Below the pieces are notes generated by a model. That model was not told where the DNA came from. It saw only the letters and a program-made list of their open reading frames with translations, and made no database searches. Below are positions 52,798 through 60,410 of a DNA stretch of 64,000 nucleotides, piece by piece. A program made the position numbers and the translations under genes. Within the stretch, counting starts at the first letter, position 1. The number at the start of each line of letters is the position of its first letter. Source of the DNA: Desulfamplus magnetovallimortis (GTDB taxonomy: Bacteria; Desulfobacterota; Desulfobacteria; Desulfobacterales; Desulfobacteraceae); the NCBI RefSeq assembly GCF_900170035.1, contig NZ_LT828540.1, positions 508,960-572,959 on the forward strand, read 5' to 3'.

Positions 52798-53864
52798 CAA
52801 ACTCCATGACAGGTCAAGAACTTTCCAGAAGAGTTAAAGATGAAGGTGATATTTTTAATGAAGAAGATTTTTCCGGAATAATATGCACAGAGACTGACAT
52901 TTCCGGTGGCATTTTTAATAACGTATGTTTTGACTTTTGTGATTTTTCAAAAGCAAATCTTAAAGAGACGACCTTCAATAAATGCTCAATGAAGCAGGCT
53001 GTTTTTGCAAATGCAAATCTTAATGAAGCAAGATTTATCAACTGCAACCTTAACTCTTCAAATTTCAAGGAAATCAACACTGAGTCTGTTAAATTCATTG
53101 ATTCTCAAATGGTGCAAACAAATTTTACAGATACAGCCATTGGGAACATGTCTCTTTTTTCAACTGTCAATTTAACCCAAGCTATTTTTGTCAAGTCACA
53201 TCTGGATACTGCTGTATTTAATGATTGCATAATGGACAATATTGATTTCTCGCAATCAATGATTTACAAAACCACATTTTATAAATGCCAGTTTAGCAAT
53301 ATAATCATGCAAAATGCCTCAATCACCTTGTCCCTTTTTCATGGAGCAGCATTGTCTGAAACCAACTTCAGTAAAATGGATTTAAGCCAACTCCAATTCC
53401 ATGAAAGCACACTTGATAAATGCAATTTTTCAAATGCAAAATTGATTCAGGGTGGATTTATGTGGGCAAAACTTGACAATGCAATATTTGACAATGCTAC
53501 TCTGGAATTTGCAAATTTCTACGGCGCTGCCCTTGAAAGATCAAGTTTTAAAAACAGTTTAATGAAAATGGCAGGAATGCAGAGCGCCAAACTCGCCGGA
53601 TCAAATTTTAGTAATGCAATACTGAACCACGCCCAGATGGAAGGCGTAGATGCTTCAAAAGCAATGTTTACAGGAGCAAACCTTTCTTATGCCGACCTTT
53701 CCCATGCTGATCTGACAGGTGCAGATCTTACAAATACAAACCTTACTATGACTAATCTGCATAATATTAAAACAGATGAAACCATATGGGCAGGATCAGA
53801 CAGAGCCCTTGCCAGGGGCACCTGTCAAAAACGATTAAAAGCAGAAAAATGGGGTACCAAATGA
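52794..53864 (+). CDS. Pentapeptide-repeat protein of the T6SS tip module
   Basis: 356 residues from ATG 52794, inside the stop of the DUF2169 gene, with GGAG six bases upstream. Almost the whole protein is pentapeptide repeat: NFKEINTESVKFIDSQMVQT, ANFYGAALERSSFKNSLMKM, ANLSYADLSHADLTGADLTN. It should form a long right-handed quadrilateral beta-helix. The companion DUF2169 protein ends in the same fold, so the two may stack or substitute. The stop overlaps the next start by four bases, the second such overlap in a row, meaning that DUF2169, this protein and DUF3540 are tightly coupled. Confidence 0.88.
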   Translation: MTNSMTGQELSRRVKDEGDIFNEEDFSGIICTETDISGGIFNNVCFDFCDFSKANLKETTFNKCSMKQAVFANANLNEARFINCNLNSSNFKEINTESVKFIDSQMVQTNFTDTAIGNMSLFSTVNLTQAIFVKSHLDTAVFNDCIMDNIDFSQSMIYKTTFYKCQFSNIIMQNASITLSLFHGAALSETNFSKMDLSQLQFHESTLDKCNFSNAKLIQGGFMWAKLDNAIFDNATLEFANFYGAALERSSFKNSLMKMAGMQSAKLAGSNFSNAILNHAQMEGVDASKAMFTGANLSYADLSHADLTGADLTNTNLTMTNLHNIKTDETIWAGSDRALARGTCQKRLKAEKWGTK

Positions 53865-54529
53865 GTATAATGCCAGAAATAAAAAGTGTTTTTCCAGATC
53901 AAGAATATGAGCCGTCAATCCGTAATGGAAAGGTGGTTGCCGTTCTTGCAAAAGCCGCCATTGTTGATATGGGGGGAGAAAAAATTAAAGCCCAAAAAGC
54001 ATTTTCATGCCTTGTTGATCCTGAAGCCGGAGACACTGTTATCTGCTGCAAAAATGAAGATGATCAGTTTTATATTCTGGGCATCATGGAACGTGAAGAT
54101 CATCGCAAACAGCAGATGAAGATATCCCTGCCTGCAGACGCAACACTTGAATCCGGAGATGGAAGCATATCCATATTAGCAAAGGAGACAGCGACAATCG
54201 CCTCGGAAAATCTCAATTTGATTTGCGGCGAGACACTATATAAAAGCCATAGTGCCACATTTTCACTTGACTCACTGACTGCCACAGGAAATACACTTCA
54301 GGCAAGCTATAAAACAGTCAATTTTTTCAGCCATATTATTAATACAATGGCCAAACATGTTTTCAACAGGTTTAAAGATTATATACGAAACACAGAATCC
54401 AGTGATCAGGTAAAAGCCCGTCAGATGACAAGAAATGCTGATGGAGTATTTTCCCTTGAAACCGGTCATACCATAATGGTCAGCAAAGAAAGTACAAAAA
54501 TTGATGGCAAAAAAATTTTAATGGGCTAA
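53861..54529 (+). CDS. DUF3540 protein of the T6SS tip module
   Basis: 222 residues from ATG 53861 (ATGA overlap). An N-terminal OB-like part (VVAVLAKAAIVDMGGEKIKA, CLVDPEAGDTVICCKNEDDQ, FYILGIMERE) is followed by a beta-rich middle (LPADATLESGDGSISILAKE) and a helical segment, ending LETGHTIMVSKESTKIDGKK. This is the pattern of DUF3540, regularly found between DUF2169/pentapeptide and DUF4150 genes. The OB plus beta-helix outline recalls a gp5-type spike element, so it may extend or cap VgrG; that is inference. The downstream gap to the PAAR-like gene holds an R1 repeat. Confidence 0.82.
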   Translation: MSIMPEIKSVFPDQEYEPSIRNGKVVAVLAKAAIVDMGGEKIKAQKAFSCLVDPEAGDTVICCKNEDDQFYILGIMEREDHRKQQMKISLPADATLESGDGSISILAKETATIASENLNLICGETLYKSHSATFSLDSLTATGNTLQASYKTVNFFSHIINTMAKHVFNRFKDYIRNTESSDQVKARQMTRNADGVFSLETGHTIMVSKESTKIDGKKILMG

Positions 54530-54575
54530 GATTGATGGCATTCATTGTTGTGATGTACTCACGATCATGAGTGTT

Positions 54576-54650
54576 TTATTAGAAAGTCTCCATAACATGC
54601 TGATATACAACGACTTTAATGTTTCGTTGTGATGCGTCAGCAAACATGGG
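54576..54650 (-). repeat. R1 repeat, single unit
   Basis: TTATTAGAAAGTCTCCATAA through GCGTCAGCAAACATGGGG. It lies between the DUF3540 and PAAR-like genes and breaks the otherwise overlapping gene string. Ends in a nine-base G run. Confidence 0.75.
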
Positions 54651-54692
54651 GGGGGGTTATTAAAAATAGCTGAATTCCTGAAAGGAGATAAA

Positions 54693-55097
54693 ATGTTTGC
54701 AAATTGTTCAATGGCTCCGGGAATGGATTTTGGATTCCCAGATGTATGTATGACTCCGTTTTTTCCAGCCCCAATTCCCATACCATACCCAAATTTTGCA
54801 ATGAAAGTGACGGCATTACCTCCAACCACCTCCATAAAACATTTAATAAACTTCATGCCTTCACACAACATGTCAACAACAATTCCATTAACCATCGGGG
54901 ACACTCCAGGAGTTCTTCTTGGAGTGGCATCAGGAACAGTGATGGGGCCCGCAAGACATATAAGATGCAGCACCACAGTTATCACAGGTGGGACACCTGC
55001 TACCCGCATGCTGGATAATACATTGCATAATTCAACCAATGTGCCTACAGGTATGACACTGGTTCCAGGTCAATTCAAGGTTCTTTACCTTTCATGA
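54693..55097 (+). CDS. PAAR-like tip protein (DUF4150)
   Basis: 134 residues, GGAG seven bases before the ATG. Begins MFANCSMAPGMDFGFPDVCM, then TPFFPAPIPIPYPNFA, typical of DUF4150/Tox-PAAR-like proteins, with IPLTIGDTPGVLLGVASGTV and CSTTVITGGTPATRMLD, and ends VPTGMTLVPGQFKVLYLS. PAAR-type proteins sharpen the VgrG spike and attach effectors. No C-terminal toxin is fused here. It is the only PAAR-type protein in the window, so it probably completes this T6SS. Confidence 0.87.
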   Translation: MFANCSMAPGMDFGFPDVCMTPFFPAPIPIPYPNFAMKVTALPPTTSIKHLINFMPSHNMSTTIPLTIGDTPGVLLGVASGTVMGPARHIRCSTTVITGGTPATRMLDNTLHNSTNVPTGMTLVPGQFKVLYLS

Positions 55098-55115
55098 AAG
55101 GATAAACTTAAAACA

Positions 55116-55409
55116 ATGAGCAATGAAGAGAACAAATCAGAGACAGACAAAAACCTTCCATCATCAATTCAGTTTCACGTTTCGCCGGATCTTGAGTATG
55201 TTTACAGAGATATTTTCAACGTATATGTGGGCGCAGGTGATGTGGTGATAGAGTTTGGAAATCTTCACAGATCAATGCCAGAACATGCATCCATATCCAA
55301 TAGGATTGTAATGTCTGTGGGTAACGCATATACACTGATGCAGACCATGCAGCAGGCTCTTCAGCAAGCCCATGACAGACTTCAAAAGAATTTTCAAAAA
55401 AGATCATGA
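55116..55409 (+). CDS. Small DUF3467-like protein
   Basis: 97 residues. The core FHVSPDLEYVYRDIFNVYVG, then GDVVIEFGNLHRSMPEHA and NRIVMSVGNAYTLMQTMQQA resembles DUF3467, a ~90-residue family of unknown function that ends with a similar helix of Gln/Arg-rich repeats. No signal or membrane segment. It starts 18 bp after the PAAR-like gene, so it belongs to the tip operon and could be a chaperone or adaptor. Immunity cannot be excluded but no toxin is identified to pair with it. Confidence 0.6.
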   Translation: MSNEENKSETDKNLPSSIQFHVSPDLEYVYRDIFNVYVGAGDVVIEFGNLHRSMPEHASISNRIVMSVGNAYTLMQTMQQALQQAHDRLQKNFQKRS

Positions 55410-55419
55410 ATCAACAATC

Positions 55420-56175
55420 ATGCAGAGAAAAGCAATGAGTGGAGAAAAAGTATTTTTAGTTGTTATATCTTCGTTTGTTTTAATTTTTTTGTTCATCCAT
55501 TCCATAATTCTAATTGATTTCTCATTAAAATCATATCAAATATCAGATACATCTGTTTTTGAACAATCAGCTTCTTTGCATCACCAATCAAGTTTAGCAA
55601 CAAACGATGAAACAGAGAGTAAACACAAACAGATAAAAAAGATTCAGCAGCAATCTGAAAATTTCAATATCAATTTGTTTCTGTCAGATCCATTAACCCA
55701 GGAGCAGATAAGACGCCTATTTGATTTTTATTCAAATTTTACTGGCAATAGTGAGATTGCAAACAAAATTCTAAAAACATGTCTCCAAACTGATACCCCT
55801 GTAAATCTTGCTTTTTCACTTGCATGGGCAGAGAGCAGATTTAACCCTACAGCATTTAATGTTAACAGAAACGGCTCGGTTGATCGGGGGATTTTTCAAC
55901 TTAATGACTCATACAGACAGGATTGGAGTATCAACTCTTTTTATAATATTGACAAAAATATTGAAGAAGGAGTCCAGTATCTAAAAAAATGTATTAGTGA
56001 CACAAATGGTGATGTTGAAAAAGCACTGGGTGCATATAACGCAGGTTTACATGCATCAATGAACGATGCATTATCCAACAAGACACGCCTTTATATCAGA
56101 AGCATTATAGCAAAAGAAGCAGAGCTGAATGAACAGTTAACTAATACTCTCTTTGCTTATGATTCCTCAAAGTGA
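55420..56175 (+). CDS. Membrane-anchored lytic transglycosylase (SLT domain)
   Basis: About 251 residues. An N-terminal membrane anchor (VFLVVISSFVLIFLFIHSII) and a polar linker lead to an SLT-type lysozyme-like domain: AFSLAWAESRFNPTAFNVNR with the catalytic Glu in AES, then GSVDRGIFQLNDSYR and ALGAYNAGLHAS. Lytic transglycosylases cleave peptidoglycan between MurNAc and GlcNAc. As the last gene of the VgrG/PAAR operon it may open the cell wall for the secretion apparatus or, less likely given the anchor, act as an effector. Starts at 55372, 55420 and 55435 are all in frame; the first would overlap the previous gene by 38 bp and none has a strong ribosome site. Confidence 0.82.
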   Translation: MQRKAMSGEKVFLVVISSFVLIFLFIHSIILIDFSLKSYQISDTSVFEQSASLHHQSSLATNDETESKHKQIKKIQQQSENFNINLFLSDPLTQEQIRRLFDFYSNFTGNSEIANKILKTCLQTDTPVNLAFSLAWAESRFNPTAFNVNRNGSVDRGIFQLNDSYRQDWSINSFYNIDKNIEEGVQYLKKCISDTNGDVEKALGAYNAGLHASMNDALSNKTRLYIRSIIAKEAELNEQLTNTLFAYDSSK

Positions 56176-56212
56176 ACTTAGCGCCCTGCGGGTGAGCTTT
56201 TCCTCAAATAAC
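56176..56212 (+). repeat. R6 GC-rich hairpin repeat, diverged
   Basis: CTTAGCGCCCTGCGGGTGAG then CTTTTCCTCAAAT, directly after the transglycosylase stop. The stem is weaker than in the other two copies. Position suits a terminator of the tip operon. Confidence 0.5.
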
Positions 56213-56222
56213 CTCATTTTTC

Positions 56223-56331
56223 GGCATCCTTCATATCATGCAAAGTACTTTACACTTTCCGGAACAGTCTCCAAGAAAATTGGCAAGCAGTAGGGGCAAT
56301 CCCTTGTGGTTGCCCTTCAGAATTGAGAATG
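56223..56331. repeat. R2 copy carrying a GTAGGGGC palindrome
   Basis: GGCATCCTTCATATCATGCA and TACTTTACACTTTCC on the left, GAATGCC on the right. Inside, at 56290-56316, GTAGGGGCAATCCCTTGTGG then TTGCCC is an imperfect palindrome of the GTAGGGGC type. No 8-bp duplication was found at the edges, so this copy is decayed or rearranged. Confidence 0.6.
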
Positions 56332-56395
56332 CCAAAATGTTTTTCTGGAAATCTATATCACCCCCTGGTCAGACATCGAGGAAGGAAAACCACTT

Positions 56396-57619
56396 ATGAA
56401 CATTGAGCAAAATATTATTTCCGAATATTCAATCTTACTGGTAGAAAATCCTAAAGATCCCCTTGACCTGCTGTATCACTTTTTCATCCAGAAATATGAG
56501 GTTTACAGAGCAAAAAAATATCATGAAGCCCTTGATATACTCAGCCGGAACCATATTGACATGGTGGTATCTGACAACGCACTTGATGAAAATTCAGGAA
56601 CAGACCTTTTCAGGATTATCCGGCAAAAATATCCTCTGACAGGGAAAATCCTCATTACAACCCCTTCCCACCCAATGAAAGAGATTACAGAGGCTCTGGA
56701 AAAAGGAATTATCGATCAGTTTGTTTTCAGACCCTTTGATGTAAACCAGATCTCCGATATTGTGTTTGATGTGTTAAACATGCATCTTAAAAAAATGATT
56801 GAAGAGAGAATACTTCTTGAATCCCAGCTTGTTCAGTCCTCAAAACTTGCAGCCATAGGAGAGCTTGTTGCAGGTGTTGCCCATGAGATCAACAACCCGC
56901 TTGGTTTTATCCATGCCAATCTTGAAAATCTGGCCGATTTTGTAAAAAAAATCCTGGAGCTTCTTGATAAGTACGACCACCTTATTAGTACAAATCCCTC
57001 CATTGACAAAAAAACAAAAGATAAGATGGAAAATGCGAAAAAAGAGATCAACTACTCATATCTTGCCACCCGCATTAACTCCATGATTGAACGGTCAATT
57101 GACGGTTCTGAGAGAATAGAGCGCATCATCACGGATCTCAAACTTTTTTCAAGACTTGACATGCTGGAATATTGTGAGGCAGATATTCATGAAGGGATAG
57201 ACAGCACCCTCAATATACTTTATAGTGAATATAAAAACAGAATTGAAATAAAAAAAGAGTATGGCAATCTGCCACATATTACCTGTAACCCCTCCAAATT
57301 AAACCAGGTATTTATGAATATTCTTGTCAATGCTTGTCATGCCATTGAAGAGAGTGGCACTATAATTATATCAACATCTGTTGAGAAACAGCATATCCTT
57401 ATCAAAATAGAGGACAGCGGAGCAGGTATCCCTGAAGGACATACAGGCAAAATTTTTGATCCGTTTTTCACGACAAAGCCTGTTGGAAAAGGTACAGGGC
57501 TTGGTCTTTCCATAAGCTATGGCATTATCAGGGAACATGACGGTACAATAAAAGTCAACAGCACCCCGGGTAAAGGCACTGTTTTTATCATCAGGCTACC
57601 CATTAAAAAAGGAGCATAA
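56396..57619 (+). CDS. Sensor histidine kinase with N-terminal degenerate receiver
   Basis: 407 residues. A receiver-like domain (12-120) keeps Asp60 (VVSDNALDENSG), but the acidic pair is Glu17-Asn18 (LLVENPKD) and the usual Lys before Pro is Arg112 (VFRPFD), so phosphorylation may be altered. A short coiled coil leads to HisKA (GELVAGVAHEINNPLGFI, His163) and HATPase_c (NACHAIEES, DSGAGIP, GKGTGLGLSISYGI). No membrane segment: a cytoplasmic kinase that may take input from another receiver-type signal. AAGGA lies upstream of the ATG. The partner response regulator starts one base after the stop. Confidence 0.9.
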   Translation: MNIEQNIISEYSILLVENPKDPLDLLYHFFIQKYEVYRAKKYHEALDILSRNHIDMVVSDNALDENSGTDLFRIIRQKYPLTGKILITTPSHPMKEITEALEKGIIDQFVFRPFDVNQISDIVFDVLNMHLKKMIEERILLESQLVQSSKLAAIGELVAGVAHEINNPLGFIHANLENLADFVKKILELLDKYDHLISTNPSIDKKTKDKMENAKKEINYSYLATRINSMIERSIDGSERIERIITDLKLFSRLDMLEYCEADIHEGIDSTLNILYSEYKNRIEIKKEYGNLPHITCNPSKLNQVFMNILVNACHAIEESGTIIISTSVEKQHILIKIEDSGAGIPEGHTGKIFDPFFTTKPVGKGTGLGLSISYGIIREHDGTIKVNSTPGKGTVFIIRLPIKKGA

Positions 57620-57620
57620 G

Positions 57621-58415
57621 ATGACAGGTGAAAAACAATGGTACATCCTGTGCGTGGACGACGAACAGGATATTCTTGACTCACTGTATGATACCTTTAT
57701 GGACAAATACCATGTCAAAACTTCAGACAATACACAAAAAGCACTTGAAATTGTGAACGAAATGAAAGATGAACTGTTTCTTGTGATTTCCGATCAGAAA
57801 ATGCCGCTGATGGAGGGGACAGAATTTCTTTCAAAAATCAACGAAATAAAACCCACTTGCAAAAAGATATTGCTGACAGGTTATTCTGACACAAAAGCTG
57901 CAATAGATGCCATCAACAAAGGCTCTGTTGATAAGTTTTTAAGCAAACCCTGGAATCGTGACGACCTTGTCAAAACTGTGGAAAAACTATTTAAGGATTA
58001 CAAAACAGACCTTATGTTTGACAAGATCATACAGGATACCAAAGGTCTGATGAAATCCTCAAAAGAGACAAAATGCTCACTTGAACTTTTCAGAGGCTTT
58101 CTTGAAAGCTGTATTGAAGGTATCTGCATTATAAGCCAGGCAGGTGCTGTTGAATATATCAACAGAGCCGGCCTTGATATTCTGAAATACGACACCATAG
58201 AAGAGGTCAGAGAAAAAAGTTTTAAGGAGATTTTCCTTTTAACCGACATGGGTCTCAAGGGCTTTCATGCCAAATATCAAAATAGGGATCCTTTACCAGA
58301 GCAGCTATATGTGAAAAGTTCAGATGGTTCAATTCATGATATGCTTGGCAACATCACATTTTGTGAAGATGAAAATGATTTCCGTGTAAATGGAATAGTT
58401 TTCAAGTTATCGTAA
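57621..58415 (+). CDS. Response regulator, REC-PAS
   Basis: 264 residues. The receiver is complete: Asp13-Asp14 (VDDEQD), Asp58 (VISDQKMP), Thr86 (LLTGYSD) and Lys109 (LSKPW). A helix linker and a PAS domain follow (GICIISQAGAVEYINRAGLD). There is no DNA-binding, HD-GYP, GGDEF or kinase output. It likely passes the signal by protein contact or returns it to the paired kinase. GGAG precedes the ATG. The pair lies between the T6SS tip operon and a CBS gene, but a direct role in secretion is not shown. Confidence 0.9.
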   Translation: MTGEKQWYILCVDDEQDILDSLYDTFMDKYHVKTSDNTQKALEIVNEMKDELFLVISDQKMPLMEGTEFLSKINEIKPTCKKILLTGYSDTKAAIDAINKGSVDKFLSKPWNRDDLVKTVEKLFKDYKTDLMFDKIIQDTKGLMKSSKETKCSLELFRGFLESCIEGICIISQAGAVEYINRAGLDILKYDTIEEVREKSFKEIFLLTDMGLKGFHAKYQNRDPLPEQLYVKSSDGSIHDMLGNITFCEDENDFRVNGIVFKLS

Positions 58416-58474
58416 GGGAAAAGCCTTAAATATATTCATGGTATAGGAATTTCCATTTTTTTCAAAAACAAATA

Positions 58475-58630
58475 AACCCTCATGTTTGCTGACGCATCAC
58501 AACGAAACATGAAAGTCGTTGCATATCAGCATGTTATGGAGACTTTCTAACAACCCCCCATGTTTGCTGACGCATCACAACGAAACATGAAAGTCGTTGT
58601 ATATCAGCATGTTATGGAGACCTTCAAATA
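58475..58630 (+). repeat. R1 repeat array, two tandem units
   Basis: CATGTTTGCTGACGCATCAC starts at 58481 and 58559, a 78-bp period. The two units are nearly identical, each with ACAACGAAACATGAAAGTCG and GGAGACTTTC (second unit GGAGACCTTC). The array ends 13 bp before the CBS gene. Confidence 0.85.
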
Positions 58631-58643
58631 AAGGGATTTAATC

Positions 58644-59135
58644 ATGCCAGTACTTGCAAAAGATATCATGGTAACAAATTTTGATACCATAAATCACAAT
58701 GAACCAATTGAAACTGCAATAAAAATGATTTTCTGCGGCAAAATAAGAGAAACCGGTGATAAAACCACAAGCCTTATGGTTATAGACGATCATCACCAGT
58801 TTGTAGGTATTGTGACCATGTTTGATATTCTGTATCATTTAAGACCTGGAATTCTCAACTATGGAGTAAGCGGAGAAAACATATCCTGGGTAGGACAGAT
58901 CAAACAATGCAAAGAAGAGCTGAAAAAAAAGAAAGTCAGGCAGATCATGAGTTCAGAAATTGTGGGAGCCCTTCCTGATGAGCATATAATGGTTCTGCTT
59001 GACCGGATGGTTAGAAACAAATATCATAGGCTTCCCATTCTCCAGAACAGTAAACCCCTTGGCATTGTATATATCTCGGATATCTACTTTCATCTGTTTG
59101 CAAGGGACGGCATTGTAAATAAAAGAAAAGAGTGA
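58644..59135 (+). CDS. Two-CBS-domain protein
   Basis: 163 residues made of a CBS pair: AKDIMVTNFDTINHNEPIET with GIVTMFDILYHL, and VRQIMSSEIVGALPDEHIMV with KYHRLPILQNSKPLGIVYIS. CBS pairs bind adenosine nucleotides and act as energy-state switches. No catalytic domain is attached. Stand-alone CBS proteins often regulate kinases or transporters in trans, and the adjacent kinase/regulator pair is a possible partner. It has a GGG-type ribosome site nine bases before the ATG. Confidence 0.88.
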   Translation: MPVLAKDIMVTNFDTINHNEPIETAIKMIFCGKIRETGDKTTSLMVIDDHHQFVGIVTMFDILYHLRPGILNYGVSGENISWVGQIKQCKEELKKKKVRQIMSSEIVGALPDEHIMVLLDRMVRNKYHRLPILQNSKPLGIVYISDIYFHLFARDGIVNKRKE

Positions 59136-59182
59136 AGATCTCGGAATAACTACCGGAGCAAACATAAATCTATGCTTTTTTA

Positions 59183-59253
59183 GGCATGCTTCATTTTTCA
59201 GTTTACACTTTCCTTATAGTAAACAATCATGGTATGGTAGGCTTATGAAGCAT
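59183..59253. repeat. R2 copy, short and decayed
   Basis: GGCATGCTTCATTTTTCAGT and TTACACTTTCC on the left, TTATGAAGCATGC on the right, 71 bp. The right end lacks the final C and no 8-bp duplication was found. It ends 20 bp before the DUF697 gene, so it may affect that gene's leader. Confidence 0.65.
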
Positions 59254-59273
59254 GCTCACTGAAGGAGACTAAA

Positions 59274-60005
59274 GTGAAAAATGGAAAAAAAAACAAGAGG
59301 TCAGACAACATTCCATCATCTGAAAGCAGTGAGATGAAAAAAGAAAAAGTTGATGATGATCCCTTAAAAAATAATAACATTGAAAAAGAAACCGATAACC
59401 AAAAACAGACGGTTGAAACAGATCCCCTAACAAATAACAAACAAAAGGAGATTAGATCAGAAATGAACACCACCAAGCAAAAAACTGCACAGACCCAGGT
59501 ACCCAATGAAAAAGGCGAAAATGAAGCTGTCATGGCCCCCGCTACACGCACAAGCCAGGCAAAACATATCGTGAAAAACAGAATGATAGCTTCTGTGGGA
59601 GCAGGCCTGATTCCTTTCCCTGCCGTAGATATTGCAGCTCTTACAGGTATTCAGCTTGATACTGTCAGGGCTCTTTCCAAGCTTTATGAAGTGAAATTCA
59701 CAAAAGATCTTGGAAAAACAGCTATTTCCAGTTTAACTGGTGGGCTTTTTCCTGTGGCAACAGGCCCATGGGTAAGCTCTATAGCAAAGAGTGTTCCGGT
59801 TGTTGGCCAGCTTATGGGAGCCATCTCCATGCCAGTAGTGGCTGGTGCATCAACATATGCACTTGGGCAGGTATTCATTCAGCACTTTGAATCTGGAGGT
59901 ACATTTTTAACTTTTGATCCTGAAAAAGTTAAAGACTATTTTCAGAAGGAGTTTGAGAAGGGAAAAGATTTTGCAAAAAAAGAAGCTGAAGTGAAAGCAG
60001 GATAA
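59274..60005 (+). CDS. DUF697 (YcjF-like) membrane-associated protein
   Basis: 243 residues from GTG 59274, preceded by GGAG. The first ~90 residues are charged and disordered (Lys/Asp/Asn/Thr-rich). The rest matches DUF697: VKNRMIASVGAGLIPFPAVD, IAALTGIQLDTVRALSKLYE, then hydrophobic ISSLTGGLFPVATGPWVSSI and VVGQLMGAISMPVVAGASTY, ending in a Lys-rich helix. DUF697 proteins are small membrane-associated proteins, sometimes linked to dynamin- or Era-like GTPases, which are absent nearby. Function unknown. A GC-rich hairpin follows. Confidence 0.85.
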   Translation: MKNGKKNKRSDNIPSSESSEMKKEKVDDDPLKNNNIEKETDNQKQTVETDPLTNNKQKEIRSEMNTTKQKTAQTQVPNEKGENEAVMAPATRTSQAKHIVKNRMIASVGAGLIPFPAVDIAALTGIQLDTVRALSKLYEVKFTKDLGKTAISSLTGGLFPVATGPWVSSIAKSVPVVGQLMGAISMPVVAGASTYALGQVFIQHFESGGTFLTFDPEKVKDYFQKEFEKGKDFAKKEAEVKAG

Positions 60006-60059
60006 ATTATTTACATTAATATCCCCTATGTCTTTGAAATTTTCTGAAGTGACCTATTT

Positions 60060-60098
60060 GCCTCCCCTCCGGATTCCGGATGGGGGGCAAAAATCTTT
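60060..60098 (+). terminator. GC-rich stem-loop after DUF697 gene
   Basis: CCTCCCCTCCGGATTCCGGA then TGGGGGGC folds into a strong stem (CCCCTCCGG with CCGGATGGGG, one bulge), followed by AAAAATCTTT. Likely transcription end for the DUF697 gene. Confidence 0.6.
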
Positions 60099-60188
60099 AT
60101 AACGACCACTTAATAGTCATATAAGTTCTAATCACTGCTACCTGATCTTTTGTTTTTGTTTGTCCCAAAAACCCATGGATGGTGGCCA

Positions 60189-60259
60189 ATTAAACGGGCA
60201 TGATTGATTGCGTATCAATCACCCCCAAATATAAAAATGATAGTCATTTTCACGGTAAA
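60189..60259 (+). repeat. R4 repeat with Fur-box-like palindrome
   Basis: Same as 33133-33200 except for a four-base duplication (GATT) in the TGATTGATTGCG stretch. The palindrome AAAAATGATAGTCATTTTC is at 60233-60251, about 400 bp before the PKS start. Confidence 0.75.
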
Positions 60260-60410
60260 GAACTTATGACTTACGAGAACAGCCATGGGAAACATAAAAA
60301 CCACAACAAAGCAACAAAATGTTCACAACATATTCACCAATGATTCTTAAATAAACAACATGATAACTCAGTTTTTAATTTTCAAATATATCAAACATTT
60401 TCCAACACCC

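Noticed and set aside
54704-55018. Second plus-strand frame of 104 codons overlapping the PAAR-like gene
   Set aside because: Lies in another frame of a gene with a strong ribosome site and clear DUF4150 sequence; His/Ser-rich shadow.
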